Shown piece by piece: positions 21,295 to 31,440 of a stretch of 64,000 nucleotides of DNA (positions within the stretch are counted from its first letter, which is position 1; each line of letters opens with the position of its first letter). The position numbers and the translations under genes were made by a program. The DNA lies in the NCBI GenBank assembly GCA_033239125.1, contig BSWB01000004.1:34593501-34657500 (forward strand), written 5' to 3'. The notes below the pieces were generated by a model. That model was given only the letters and a program-made list of their open reading frames with translations. It was not told the DNA's origin and searched no databases. The DNA is from Fagopyrum homotropicum (lineage: Eukaryota > Streptophyta > Magnoliopsida > Caryophyllales > Polygonaceae).

Positions 21295-23061
21295 TGTTCG
21301 CTCCAAACGGTGTGTGCAAGCTTTAAATTTATAACCCTAGATGTAAGCTTAAAACAAGGATGCGAACCCGCAGTGTACGGGTCAATCGTAGTAAAAGCAA
21401 GGAATTCCAGGGGTCGATCACAGGGACTTAGTGAAACAAAGTCGGAATAGGTAAGCTTTAGCAATTACTAACCACAAAGCAATTAAAACAATCAAAGATG
21501 ATAAAAGTCAATAAAGGAAATATGCAATTCCAGGGATTAAAGCATCTAGTTGTGGTTCCAACTCAAGATCTAAAGATAAGCGGACAAAGCTGAGGTTTTG
21601 CTTAGGGAAGGTGTTACTAAAATGGAATAGATCACCGGGTAAGTCTCACTACTCACTAATCCCAAACCGTAACTCCTATTACCGGGTAAGTCTCAAGGAA
21701 TTAAGATAAAGAACTATAACCTCAAACTAACACACCACCTAAGGGAATAGAGTCAACCTTTACCGGGTAAGTCTCAGGCTAACTCACAAAGACGGGATGA
21801 AAGCACACTCAAACCCCAATAAAGGATAAACCTTTATTACCTACACTTATGATCTTAGGTAAACAAACAAAGGAATTACCGGGTAAGTCTCATCCTAAGC
21901 TTGCATTGAACCAGGAAAGGTGTAATAAGGATACGATTTGGCAAACTCTAACACTTAACTCTCAGTTTCGGATCAGATAAGTCACCTCGGTCAGCCAAAT
22001 TCCACCCCGGCCGAGATGTTCATCGACTGAGCGAGATGCTTAGGGTTAAGGTAAAGACTCGAACTTTCAGGGTCGTACTGTGATTAAGATTATTCTATCA
22101 TTGTTTTTCCAACAACCTTCAGCCAATCACCCTAGAATCACACAAAGAGATTAGCCATTCATCATCATGAAAGTATTAATCAAATATATGGGAAGAAAGA
22201 GAATAATTGAACAAGAAAACCTTAAGAGAAAGACTTCAATAACTGAATCAATTATAAAACCAACAAGCGGTCCTTGGATAGAAATCCAACAAGACAATCG
22301 ACAAAGAAGGGAATCTAAGATGATCTTACAAAAACCCTTCAAAAAGCTATAAAAGCTATAGACTTTCTTCCTTCAACATTCAAAAAGGTTCTTCAAATCT
22401 CCCAACTGGAGTATGGCTGCAGCGGTGTATAAAACACAATCGGTGGTATAGCATGTGATTTGGTGTAAGCGGATGTCGGATTTGTTGGAAATCCGATCCT
22501 TTTTATAGGAAAATTACTCTCCAAAGATAAGATATCTTAGAAAGATATCTTCCCATAAAAATAGGTAAAATATATGATCTATCATATCTTCTTCCCTCAA
22601 GGAGCCAAGCCCAAAAATATAAGATCCTCTTTCCAAAGATAAAAGATCTCATCCAAAAATAAAATATTCTCGCTGCGTCCCAAGTGTTCGCCTCGGTCGA
22701 GTCGACTTCTCTGGATCACCTCGGTCGAGGTGAATCTGTAGTCAACCGAGGTGAATCATAACTGAATGTGAAATCTCTCAAATCTGGTCCAAAGTGAATC
22801 TTTAATCCATAGCTATGCTTCCTGGATGTTTCCTTATGTTCCTGAATGTAGCTCCAATGACTCCATAGCTCCTTTTGCTCCTTTTTGATGCAAAGCGTGC
22901 CATTTTACCTACGATTACAACAAAACTAGGTGTAGACCTCGATTCCCGCAAAGGTAGATGAAATGGTAATATGATCACACAATATACATACAAACATGCA
23001 GATTATTGAAGATAAAACGTATAAACAAACCCCAAAATATAGACAATAATTCATGCTATCA
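21295..23061 (-). repeat. Element B 3' LTR
   Basis: TGTTCGC to GCTATCA on the plus strand, i.e. TGATAGC...GCGAACA in element sense. TATA box (TATAAAAAGG, minus) at 22498-22507. Palindrome triads at 22691-22755 and 21983-22037. Four copies of TTACCGGGTAAGTCTC (plus-strand reading) at 21632, 21679, 21760 and 21876. Confidence 0.95.
22691..22755. repeat. CCTCGGTCGAGG triad in the B LTR
   Basis: Left partial site CCTCGGTCGAG (22691-22701), full palindrome CACCTCGGTCGAGGTG (core 22719-22730), right half-site ACCGAGGTG (about 22747-22755). Duplicated in the 5' LTR, with the core at 32865-32876. It lies about 335 bp into the LTR, upstream of the TATA box. Confidence 0.85.
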
Positions 23062-23100
23062 AAATACCCCATACTTAGCCCTTGCTTGTCCCCAAGCAAG
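23062..23100 (-). other. Terminal hairpin and polypurine tract, element B
   Basis: On the minus strand: CTTGCTTG-GGGA-CAAGCAAG (23081-23100, 8-bp perfect stem), then TAAGTATGGGGTATTT (23062-23077) adjoining the 3' LTR. Same layout as A and D with different stem bases. Confidence 0.82.
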
Positions 23101-24394
23101 TTCCGCATATAAAATACAAGATAGAATGGATTATAAGTCAAGAAGATCAACGAAAAAGTCTTTCAAAACATCTTTATGATGTGCTACAATCATAGATCAC
23201 TCTAAGAGAATACTTCCTGGAATTTAAAATCAAGATATGATCAAAACATTTTATAAATATAAGAAAGTTATTCATCTTTGCATAAAATCGTAGAATGCAT
23301 AATAAATCGTAATCATCGAAATTAATCATGTATAATCCAGTTTAAACCGCTAAGTCAATCAACAAGCTCGAGGTCTCAAGGGCTTCCCAAAAGAAAGGTC
23401 AAGAAACGTGTAGGGTAGGGATGTATAGAAGGTAATGTGGTGCTAGAATCTGGGAAAAGGATATACTTCACTTTCACTTTGACTTTCAACATCTTCCACC
23501 AATAAGCTTTGCTTATTTCACACTTTTTCTTTTTTTTACTTTTCTTTTTGGGATGCATGGACAGAGGTGCACAATAACCGAAGCCTAGGAAATCAACAAT
23601 CATCAATTTCTTGAGATGCATCAAACCCTTGATGCACATACCATGACCCGTTAGGAATATCGCTCAATCCGACTTTGGCAAGACACAAACACCCGGCTAT
23701 GTGAATGGTGCCGAGTTACTCATCATCATGATTGACTTCCCCAAACCTATTTATTGCTTTCTAACACTTTCACTTCCAGCCAACTTCTCAACTTTTACTT
23801 CACTTGCTTTCACCACTTTGCTTGCTTCCAAATTCCCGGATAGGTAAAGGGAGGCAAAAATGTATATGAGGGGTTAAGCATGATCAAAAAGAAGAAGAGA
23901 GAAGAATGAATTGCCTTGGTCTTTCCAGGAAGAAAGTGAGAGAACTCATAATGCGGTGTCAACCTTCAAATTCAACATAATTTGGATAAAAACAAAGTAT
24001 TAAACATGCCAAAAATTTCAAACAAAGCATTTAGCAACTTAAACATATCATAAAACCTTTCAAACACATAACGATTTCAAAACCAGTCAGCAACAAGATC
24101 TTCACTGAGATCATATCCAGATAAGAAGCACAAAACGTTTTGAAAACTCTCAGTTAAATCACCTCGGTCGAGGTGTTCTAGGTCAACCGAGGTGAAGCAC
24201 CTCGTTCGATCAGAACTGTCCCGGTCGAGGTCAAATTTTTTTTTTATTAAACTAGTTTTTGACATTTTCTCAATCAAATAACTTGTATGCATGCATGTAA
24301 TCTCAGATAAAATCATAGAAGCAAAATGAAGCATAAATATCGAAATATCCGATAATATCGAGTCATACATCACATAAGTCAAATAATACATAAA
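23101..24394. other. Element B 3' non-coding region
   Basis: No gene seen. It carries one palindrome cluster at 24160-24235 (CCTCGGTCGAGG at 24162-24173 plus half-sites). Confidence 0.55.
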
Positions 24395-24425
24395 CACCTC
24401 ATACTTGGGACACACTGTCCCAGTG
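24395..24425 (-). other. Internal hairpin/PPT-like cassette, element B
   Basis: Minus strand: CACTG-GGA-CAGTG (24413-24425), then AAGTATGAGGTG (24395-24406). About 1.3 kb upstream, in element sense, of the terminal cassette. The purine run is interrupted. Confidence 0.6.
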
Positions 24426-24512
24426 GATCAAAATAAGTCTAAAGAAATAAAGTACTCACTGGACATAAAGCTGAGCTGCATAATAAATAAGAAAGAAAAA
24501 TCCTGCAAGCTC

Positions 24513-24845
24513 TCAATAATCCTGATCCGGTGGTGGTGGTGGTGGCATGTACGGATACTGGGATGGGTCAAATGGATAACCCATGGTCTGCTGAAACTGG
24601 ATCTCCATCATCCGACGCTGATAATGCTGGCTCTCTAGCATCTGATGAGTCCAGCTGTCGATCTGTCGGTGCTGGGCGGCAAATCTCTCATTGATGTCCA
24701 CAAAAAGGGCAACATAAGAGTCTATCATCTGATCCATCAGATCATTGATCCGACGGTGAGCCTCTGGATTTCTTCTGTCGGCGTACTCTACGCCTAGCAG
24801 GTCGGACTGGTGATGCAGCCGGCGCGGTCTCAGTATCGTCATCAT
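24513..24845 (-). pseudogene. C-terminal part of the B 3' ORF, frame-shifted
   Basis: An overlapping minus-strand frame rich in Gln, Met and His that ends in a Pro-rich tail (YPYMPPPPPPDQDY). Element A's 3' protein ends the same way (helical Gln-rich segment, then HFPYPPEEGP...). I infer that this was the C-terminus of the protein encoded at 24742-25938 and was separated by a frameshift near 24750-24840. Confidence 0.6.
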
Positions 24846-25938
24846 CTAAATCAATGACCGGCGCACTCGTCCCAGCAGTATCAGTCCCTGTATCCATAGG
24901 AACTCCATCATCCTTGTCATCATCATCAGCAGTCTCCTCCTCTACCTCAACCTCCTTAGCTGGCGCAGCTGCTACATCTCTAGCATCCTCCATCAATGGG
25001 ATCCAAGCAGTCTGCCAGTAGTGAGGATCATAAACTGAGAACTGGGGTGACCATCTGATCCCCTGTGGTGTAGTCGGCTCCCATGGCATGGCTATATACG
25101 GTGTAGTGAGTCCTCGGGAAACCAGAATCCGCCGAGTGATCATCTCCTGAAGCCCTAGCGGCTTGGCAGCCGCCACCATAGTACAAGCTGTGAGGTCCAT
25201 ATCCTGATAGCTCGCAATGTGGGTCACGATGCCCCCGTAGCAGATATCCCCCTTCGCCTTGACTTTGATCCTGTGCAGATCCTCTGCCTGCATCAAGCCA
25301 AAGTATGGGATCCCTCCAGTCACCATGCAGTAAAGGCTGAAAAGCTCCCCCTGTCGGACCTTTTGGGGCGTCTCAGTACGCGCCAGAAGCGTCTCACTGA
25401 AAATACGGTGAGCTAACCTAAAAGCTAGGTGAAATATGATACGCTCCCTGGAGTCTCCAGGGCGCCACCTGTCTGCGTGCTCAACTACATGAGCAATCTG
25501 ACCCCAAAACTCCCTAGCTATAGCTCGGGAGGGAAAATCTAGAGAAGTCGGAGCCGGGAAACCAAAGATGTCTCTCCAGTACTCTAAGGGAACTAAGAAG
25601 TTCCGGTTCATCAACCGGTACTTCACAGAACGCTCTGTGGGTAGGTAGGTGAAGAAGCTAATGAACTCCAAAGTAGGCTCTAAATAGGCAGGTGCACGGA
25701 TCTCAGTAAACTGATCTAGCCCTACCATCGAAGTGATCCACCTCAAATCTCCATCCACATGGAGACAATCAAAAGCTGAAATGTCCAGGAAGCGCGGTGC
25801 GATCACTGGACGGGCGGCAATACGGTCATAGTCGACTTGGTGTCTCTCGTGGATCACCGGTCTATAAGGTCTAGAGGAAGAAGAAGAAGGGGAAGGGGAG
25901 GATCTGTCCCTCAGGATAAGCTGTCTATCTGAACTCAT
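24742..25938 (-). CDS. Element B 3' ORF, Athila ORF1-like / plant transposon protein
   Basis: A 398-codon frame in the post-pol position. The Ser-rich N-terminus is followed by the conserved domain start FLDISAFDCL, YLEPTLEFISFF and the NFLVPLEYWRDIFG segment. These align with FLDVPTLEQLGL, YPELSRQFIATF and KYTLDYTQLQEALG of element A. The last 90 residues are strongly acidic (EVEVEEETADDDDKDDG) and then basic (RPARRRVRRQKKSRG), a layout seen in nuclear DNA- or chromatin-binding proteins. No signal peptide or membrane segment. I recognise the family by pattern (ATHILA ORF-1); its activity is unknown. Palindrome clusters flank the gene at 25968-26030, 26418-26530 and 24160-24235. Confidence 0.7.
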   Translation of the reverse strand: MSSDRQLILRDRSSPSPSSSSSRPYRPVIHERHQVDYDRIAARPVIAPRFLDISAFDCLHVDGDLRWITSMVGLDQFTEIRAPAYLEPTLEFISFFTYLPTERSVKYRLMNRNFLVPLEYWRDIFGFPAPTSLDFPSRAIAREFWGQIAHVVEHADRWRPGDSRERIIFHLAFRLAHRIFSETLLARTETPQKVRQGELFSLYCMVTGGIPYFGLMQAEDLHRIKVKAKGDICYGGIVTHIASYQDMDLTACTMVAAAKPLGLQEMITRRILVSRGLTTPYIAMPWEPTTPQGIRWSPQFSVYDPHYWQTAWIPLMEDARDVAAAPAKEVEVEEETADDDDKDDGVPMDTGTDTAGTSAPVIDLDDDDTETAPAASPVRPARRRVRRQKKSRGSPSDQ

Positions 25939-26724
25939 TTCTCAAATACTCTGTCAGATCACCTCGGTCGGCCTGACACAACTCAAGAACACCTCGGCCG
26001 AGGCACAGACCGACTGGACCGAGGCGAATAACTGTGCGACAAATTTCTTCAAAAATCCAGTTCTTTTCCCCCAAAATCACTACAACTGGTTCCTATGGGG
26101 TACTTAATCTATTTCTCAGCAAATGCAAGGGCAACCAAAGCCCAATTCGAAGCAAAACAGTGAAGAGAACGAGATTAGGGTTTTTTTTTTTTTTTTCTTC
26201 TGATTTTACCTCTAATCGGTCGATTCGGTTCGTTTTTCTTGCAGATTGACGCTTGCACTGGGATCCTCTATCCTTTCTTTACAATTTGGAAGCAAAAACC
26301 GTCGAAAACGAGCGAAGAACGGGGAAGCGAGGCGAGGAAGCTGCCGCGGTCGAGGAGAGGGTAAAGGAAGAGAGAGAATTTCAGCCCCCCTTTTATACCC
26401 TTTTGTGGAACTGCTGTCACCTCGGTCGAGGTGGTCTCGACTGGACCGAGGTGGTACGGACCGAGGTGGATCTTCAGAAACCCTAGTCGCCTCGGTTGCT
26501 CAAGAATCATCTCGGTCGAGGTGCCTTGGCAAAAACCGAGATGTGCCTCAATCAGACTCCGTCTTCTCAAATTCTCGAACTTCTGTCCTTCCAGTTATGC
26601 TCCTGGTTTGTACTCCTTCCTTAGATGTCACCTGTTGTCTGTCTAGGACGCCAAAAACAAAATAAAGCAAAGCAAAAAGCAAACTATCTAAGCTAGACTA
26701 GAAAAAGGGAAAAGAAAGCAATAC
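25939..26724. other. Leader between pol and the B 3' ORF with palindrome clusters
   Basis: Non-coding. CCTCGGTCGAGG is perfect at 26420-26431. Variants and half-sites lie at 25968-26030 (including ACCTCGGCCGAGGC) and 26440-26540. A poly(T) run lies at 26171-26187. Confidence 0.7.
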
Positions 26725-26773
26725 CTTGGGTTGCCTCCCAAGAAGCGCTTGATTTAAGGTCGCTAGCTGGACC
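26725..26773 (-). other. Post-pol double hairpin with AGGCAA loop (element B copy)
   Basis: Minus strand: hairpin 1 GGTC-CAGCTAGC-GACC (26758-26773), a short linker, AAGCGCTT (26743-26750), then hairpin 2 CTTGGG-AGGCAA-CCCAAG (26725-26742). The stem differs from those of A, C and D, but every pair is preserved. Confidence 0.8.
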
Positions 26774-27019
26774 AAACGGCATGTCTCTATACGTGATGGG
26801 AGGTGCCCTTACCCCATACTTCACCTCCATCGTGGGGTAAAGTAAGTAAGTCTATCAAACGCTCCAACAAGTGTAAGTGCTCATCGGGGAATGAATCGTC
26901 TATGGTGGGTTGTCCTTCTCGCGTGAAGATGCAGGTAGCCGGCTGAGGTGATCCGCAACAGAATTTTCGGATCCCTTCTTATCGCGGATCTCTAAGTCAA
27001 ACTCTTGAAGCAAGATAAT
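26774..27019 (-). pseudogene. RNase H tail and integrase deletion junction, element B
   Basis: After the TAG that ends the RT frame, the minus strand still encodes the end of the RNase H region (LLQEFDLEIRDKKGSENSVADHLSRLP) and the first linker residues. The linker then breaks off, and about 100 bp later the hairpin begins. In element D the same point is followed by roughly 1.3 kb of integrase, all of it missing here. The junction is therefore a deletion of integrase, not decay in place. Confidence 0.75.
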
Positions 27020-29170
27020 CTATCGAATAAGGCGTGGCTTGGCATCTTTCTTAGCAAGCAAGTAACGGATGGCTGCATGGTCGGTGTAGACAATGACTTT
27101 CGCCCCTAATAAGTAAGAACGAAATTTCTCGAAAGCATATATAACCGCCAATAACTCTTTCTCGGTGGTAGCGTAGTTGCGCTGAGCTACATCTAGCGTC
27201 TTGCTAGTATAGTAAATGGCGGTGGTCCAGCCATCCTTCTTCTGTCCAAGCACCACTCCTACGGCTACATCACTAGCATCACACATGATCTCAAAGGGCA
27301 AGGTCCAATCCGGAGGTTGGATAATGGGAGCGGAGATCAACGCTTCCTTAATCGTGTAAAATGCATCAAGACACTCCTGCGAAAACTCAAAAACAACATC
27401 TTTATTCAAGAGGTTAGTTAGAGGTTTAGAAATCTTAGAGAAGTCCTTGATGAATCTCCTGTAGAAACCTGCATGCCCGAGAAAATTCCTCACACCTTTA
27501 ACAGAACAAGGGGGGCGGAGTTTTTCAATAGTCTTGATCTTAGCGCGATCGACCTCAATACCTCGATTAGAAACGAGGTGTCCTAGCACAATGCCTTCAT
27601 TAACCATAAATTGACACTTCTCCCAATTCAAGACAAGATTGGTGTCCTCACATCTTTGTAGCACTAGAGAAAGGTTAGATAGGCAATCATCAAAAGAGGA
27701 ACCATATACTGAAAAATCATCCATAACTACCTCCATGATCTCCTCTATGTACTCGGAAAAGATAGCCATCATGTATCGCTGGAAGGTAGCGGGTGCATTG
27801 CACAATCCAAATGGCATCCTCCTATAAGCAAATGTCCCCCATGGACAAGTGAAAGTGGTCTTCTCCTGATCATCCGGATGGATAGGAATCTGGAAGAATT
27901 CACTATAGCCGTCTAAGTAGCAAAAGTGTGAATGCTGGGCCAACCGTTCGAGCATTTGATCAATGAAGGGAAGTGGAAAATGGTCCTTTCGAGTGGCCGT
28001 GTTCAGCTTCCTATAATCAATGCAAACCCTCCAGCCTGTAACGGTCCTAGTTGGGATCAACTCGTTATTCTTATTCGTCACAACGGTCATCCCTCCTTTC
28101 TTCGGAACTACATGCACCGGGCTAACCCATTTGCTATCCGAGATAGGATATATGATACCTGCATCCAACAACTTAAGAATTTCCTTCTTCACAACCTCTT
28201 TCATGATCGGATTTAACCGTCTTTGAGGTTCCCATGAAGTCTTATGATCGTCCTCCATTAGAATTCTATACATGCAGAAAGAAGGCTTAATGCCAATGAG
28301 ATCATCTATAGTATAACCCAAAGCCTTTTGATGCTTTCTCAGGACATGCATTAGTTTAGACAATTCAGATTCGGAGAGGGAAGCACTAACAATAACGGGA
28401 TAAGTGGAATCCGGTCCAAGAAAGACATACCTCAAGTGGTTTGGGAGTTGTTTAAGCTCCACAATTGGGGGTGCTTTCTGAGGGGAATCCTGGCTTCCTC
28501 CTTTCAGTGGAGTAAATCTAGAAACTGGACTGTCGGAAGTCTTAGTTGAAGTCGTCTCACCTTCGACCTCGGTCGAGGCGCAGAGGCGTTCACCGAGATG
28601 TTCTTCAGTCGCCTCGCTCAGTCCAAAAAGTGCCTCGGTCGAGGTACTGTAACTGGAACCGAAACTGGAGATCCTCGTCTCCTGGATTAGTTTCTCAGTT
28701 TTAGCTCCTGGATCTTCTTCCAGTGCCTTTAAGCTCCGTATATCTGCGTCACAAGAAGCGTCTATACCTTCCTCCATTAAACTGAAACTAATAACTCTTT
28801 CAAGTGGATCGTTAATAAGGATAGAGCTCACCAATTCTCTTGATTCTTCTTCGTCATAGATGTTGAAGATATCATCTCCTAGTTGCTCTCCTTTCATGGC
28901 TGCAAGTAATGCGAACTCCACTTCATCTCCACCAATGTTGAATTTCAACTTGGCGTTCTTACAATCCACGTTGCAATCCGAAGTTGCTAGAAATGGCCTC
29001 CCGAGAATAATAGGAACAGGATAATCTGTGGGAATGTCAAGTATGACAAAGTCTATAGGTAAATAGAAGTTACCTAACTTGACCGGAACGTCTTCCAAAA
29101 TTCCCACGGGATGGGTAATGGAGCGGTCCGCCATGTATAATCGAATCTTGACCGGCTTGGGGCTCTCCAA
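27020..29170 (-). CDS. pol: Element B pol: protease C-half, RT, RNase H
   Basis: A 716-codon frame. Residues 1-100 are the C-terminal half of an Athila-type aspartic protease (YMADRSITHPVGILED, VPIILGRPFLATS). Residues 100-290 form a variable spacer that includes the palindrome-bearing DNA at 28567-28644. RT follows, with CIDYRKLN, YLDGYSEFFQIPI and the catalytic VMDD box (others here have FMDD). RNase H has the D-E-D set (CDASD, TEKELLA, YTDHAA). The frame ends at a TAG where D has Trp, just after KPRLIR. The N-terminus overlaps the preceding protease frame (29070-29897), so a frameshift splits protease. RT and RNase H are otherwise uninterrupted; no integrase. Confidence 0.85.
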   Translation of the reverse strand: MESPKPVKIRLYMADRSITHPVGILEDVPVKLGNFYLPIDFVILDIPTDYPVPIILGRPFLATSDCNVDCKNAKLKFNIGGDEVEFALLAAMKGEQLGDDIFNIYDEEESRELVSSILINDPLERVISFSLMEEGIDASCDADIRSLKALEEDPGAKTEKLIQETRISSFGSSYSTSTEALFGLSEATEEHLGERLCASTEVEGETTSTKTSDSPVSRFTPLKGGSQDSPQKAPPIVELKQLPNHLRYVFLGPDSTYPVIVSASLSESELSKLMHVLRKHQKALGYTIDDLIGIKPSFCMYRILMEDDHKTSWEPQRRLNPIMKEVVKKEILKLLDAGIIYPISDSKWVSPVHVVPKKGGMTVVTNKNNELIPTRTVTGWRVCIDYRKLNTATRKDHFPLPFIDQMLERLAQHSHFCYLDGYSEFFQIPIHPDDQEKTTFTCPWGTFAYRRMPFGLCNAPATFQRYMMAIFSEYIEEIMEVVMDDFSVYGSSFDDCLSNLSLVLQRCEDTNLVLNWEKCQFMVNEGIVLGHLVSNRGIEVDRAKIKTIEKLRPPCSVKGVRNFLGHAGFYRRFIKDFSKISKPLTNLLNKDVVFEFSQECLDAFYTIKEALISAPIIQPPDWTLPFEIMCDASDVAVGVVLGQKKDGWTTAIYYTSKTLDVAQRNYATTEKELLAVIYAFEKFRSYLLGAKVIVYTDHAAIRYLLAKKDAKPRLIR
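28560..28645. repeat. CCTCGGTCGAGG sites in the B protease-RT spacer
   Basis: Perfect palindromes at 28567-28578 and 28633-28644 with half-sites between. They lie inside coding DNA, at the place where D carries AAATCGGCCGATTT and C carries CCAC(N)CCCGTGG. Confidence 0.8.
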
Positions 29171-29897
29171 GTCTGATCTTCACACATAGCTCCAGCGGAA
29201 TGATACTCACGCCGGCTCCTAGATCACATAAGGCTTCACAAGTGATATCCCCAACTTGAATGGGAATGCAAAATGAGCCGGGATCTCTCAACTTAGGTGG
29301 CATCTTCTCCTTCATGATTTGGATAAGCTCCGAGGATTTAGATGTCATCCTTACTTCACCAAAGTCTTCCAGTTTCCTCTTCCTTGATAGGATCTCCTTC
29401 AAGAACTTCCCATAGGCGGGCATCCCTAGAATAGCATCAAGGAAAGGATTGTTAATGTGCAGTTTATTCATCAAGTCAAGGAACTTACCAAAGTGCTTGT
29501 CTAGATGTGCTCTGACCCTTGAGTGGGGGAATAGAAGTGGTGGTTTGTATGCAGGAGGTGGAACATAAACTTCAGTTTTCCCCTCCGCTTTCTGTGGCTC
29601 CACCTCGGTTGGCATCTCGGCCGAAGTGTTCTTCGATTGCACGTGGACCGAGGTTGTCTTCGTCGGTATTGGCATCGACCGAGGCACTGGATCTGTAGTT
29701 TTCAGTCCACTCCTCGTAGTTATGGCCATAATCTGGCCCTTAGGGTTGCTTTCCGTCCTTGCTGGAAGCTTCCTTGGATCTCTTGGCGCTTCATTCGCCC
29801 TACTAGCAAGTTGTTGTTCAAAGGCCTTTTGGGCCTTCGAAAATGAAGTCATGGATGTCTCCATAGCATTTAGCTTGATCAAGATAGCCTCCAGCAC
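29070..29897 (-). CDS. Element B Gag C-terminus and protease N-half
   Basis: A 275-codon frame. It starts with a helical segment (NAMETSMTSFSKAQKAFEQQL), then the conserved APRDPRKLPARTESNPKGQ and ITTRSGL strings. Next comes YKPPLLFPHSRVRAHLDKHFGKFLDLMNKLHIN, the linker typical of Athila and Tat polyproteins, and the protease active-site region ALCDLGAGVSIIP. The catalytic Asp is in CDLGA (usually CDLGAS). The frame leaves the protease after RLGEP because of a frameshift near 29165; the rest of the protease lies in the pol frame. Confidence 0.8.
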   Translation of the reverse strand: MLEAILIKLNAMETSMTSFSKAQKAFEQQLASRANEAPRDPRKLPARTESNPKGQIMAITTRSGLKTTDPVPRSMPIPTKTTSVHVQSKNTSAEMPTEVEPQKAEGKTEVYVPPPAYKPPLLFPHSRVRAHLDKHFGKFLDLMNKLHINNPFLDAILGMPAYGKFLKEILSRKRKLEDFGEVRMTSKSSELIQIMKEKMPPKLRDPGSFCIPIQVGDITCEALCDLGAGVSIIPLELCVKIRLGEPQAGQDSIIHGGPLHYPSRGNFGRRSGQVR

Positions 29898-29937
29898 TGC
29901 GTCTTTCTTTTCCGGCTGGGACGAACTTGATCCTTGC

Positions 29938-30488
29938 CCCTAGCTCTTTAATGGAGTAGAAGAAGAAGAAGGGGAAGAGAGGAAAGGATTAGAGGAATCG
30001 TTAGAATTGGAGTTAGAATGATTGTTACCAGAATTTTGGTTGTTCGCCCTCCAATTGTTGCTGTTGGACCCTCTATTGTTGTTATTGTAGTTGTTGTTCC
30101 AGGAACCGTTATTGTTGTTACGGTATCCATTGTTGTTATTCCTTGATCCTTGATCTTCCTTCTTGGTTTGAGCAACCAAGAGTTCCTTCAATTGCTTCAC
30201 GTCATTCTTCAAAGACGTGAGTTGATTGTTGTTTGGCGGAGCTTCTTGGAAGTTAACTCTTTTAACTCCACCTTCAACTCCTTGGTGGGTATATTTCTCC
30301 ATATGCAAAGCTTGCTTCTAGATAAAGTCCCAAGCTTCGTCAATCGCCATGTCCATAAAGGTACCGGCGGAGAGTAGTTGGAGGTTGAACTGGGTGCTTC
30401 CGTCCAGTCCCTTGAAGTATATCTCCAATAACTCTATCTTTGGAATTCCATGATGTGGGCAATCCAAAAGAATGTCTTTAAACCTCTC
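29938..30488 (-). pseudogene. gag: Element B Gag, middle and Asn-rich part
   Basis: It continues Gag after the TGA at 30489-30491 in the sequence ERFKDILLDCPHHGIPKIELLEIYFKGLDG. A second stop near 30318 precedes a 122-codon piece starting MHMEKYTHQG. That piece carries a long Asn-rich tract (NNNNGYRNNNNGSWNNNYN) and a Ser-rich end, closed by a stop at 29940. The Asn-rich segment stands where other retroelement Gags have a zinc knuckle; none is visible. Confidence 0.75.
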
Positions 30489-31232
30489 TCATGACTTGGA
30501 CAAGCTCTCCTTGTCCTTCATAATGAATGCATTAATCTTCCCTCTCATTTCAGCGGTCTTAGAGGGGGGAAAGAATTTAGTCAAGAATTCCGTAGTCATC
30601 TCCTCCCAAGTGCTAATTTTTCCTGGAGGAAGAGATTGATACCAAGTAAGAGCTCTATCTTTTAAAGAAAAGTAAAAAGGTCTTAGCTTGTAGTTGTTGT
30701 TTTCTATTCTTGAGGGTCTCAAGGTCTCCATCAAGATCTCATAGTTTTGAAGATGTTGATACGGAGATTCCTTCTCTAGCCCTCCGAACTGGCATTGGCA
30801 AATCATGGAAAGAACTTGCGGTCGAAGTTCGTAGTCATGGTCCGCTGGATCTCCTAGGTTAACTCCTAGACGCCTCAGTTGTTGATTGGGGTCTATCCTT
30901 TGACCTAGGGTTTGCGGGATTCCTGCAAAAAGAGCGCCTCGGACTGGCATCCGAGGTGGAAGTACCTCGGCCGGGGCGTCAGGTACTGGGACCTGCCTCG
31001 GTCGAGGGTCTGCGACTGGGACCTGCATCGGTCCAGCATCGGGAATTGGGTCTTCCCTCGGTCGAAGTAGAAATTGGTCTCGTAAGGCTGCCATATCTGC
31101 TTCGATCGCTTCAGTCCTGGTGCGAGTTTCTTCTTTCTCCTGCCTCAGTTCTTCTCTGCTGAGGCGTAGCTGTTCTAACGCCTCCTTCAATTCGGCCTCA
31201 AGATCGCGATTGTCTTGGTTGGCCATCTTCAC
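30489..31232 (-). CDS. gag: Element B Gag N-terminal domain
   Basis: A 247-codon frame. An N-terminal coiled coil (LEAELKEALEQLRLSREELRQEKEETRTR) is followed by a Pro/Arg-rich stretch whose DNA holds palindrome sites at 30940-31060 (CCTCGGTCGAGG at 30996-31007). The Gag core follows: GVNLGDPADHDYELRPQVL, LQNYEILMETLRPSR and ALTWYQSLPPGKISTWEEMTTEFLTKFFPPSKT. The ancestral start lies upstream (minus-strand MQRTRTGKEIVPYDPEPE near 31314) and is separated by a TGA near 31250. The frame closes at 30489, shortly before the ERFKD segment. Not functional as one protein. Confidence 0.8.
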   Translation of the reverse strand: MKMANQDNRDLEAELKEALEQLRLSREELRQEKEETRTRTEAIEADMAALRDQFLLRPREDPIPDAGPMQVPVADPRPRQVPVPDAPAEVLPPRMPVRGALFAGIPQTLGQRIDPNQQLRRLGVNLGDPADHDYELRPQVLSMICQCQFGGLEKESPYQHLQNYEILMETLRPSRIENNNYKLRPFYFSLKDRALTWYQSLPPGKISTWEEMTTEFLTKFFPPSKTAEMRGKINAFIMKDKESLSKS

Positions 31233-31416
31233 TTCTCTTAAGCGTCATTTGTATGTATTTTCTGGTTCGGGATCGTAAGGAACGATTTCCTTCCCAGTGC
31301 GGGTTCTTTGCATAAACCTAAGAAAGAACCTGCAAAAGTCACTCAAGTAGAGTGGTTAGTAGACACGGGGGCAAGTGCCTCAAAAGCGTACCGCAACCGG
31401 CTCGGTCTAGACCAAG

Positions 31417-31434
31417 TCCCCGGCAACGGCGCCA
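31417..31434 (-). promoter_or_regulatory. Element B primer-binding site, tRNA-Asp
   Basis: The minus strand reads TGGCGCCGTTGCCGGGGA, a perfect match to the complement of the tRNA-Asp 3' end, 6 nt after the LTR. Confidence 0.95.
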
Positions 31435-31440
31435 AAAACT

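Noticed and set aside
22151..22352. Paired open frames in the B LTRs (also 32297-32498)
   Set aside because: Identical position in both LTRs, no start context, non-coding LTR sequence.
24742..25938. Interpreting the 3' ORF as a retroviral envelope
   Set aside because: Post-pol position alone suggests it, but no signal peptide, transmembrane helix or Cys pattern is visible in B or A.
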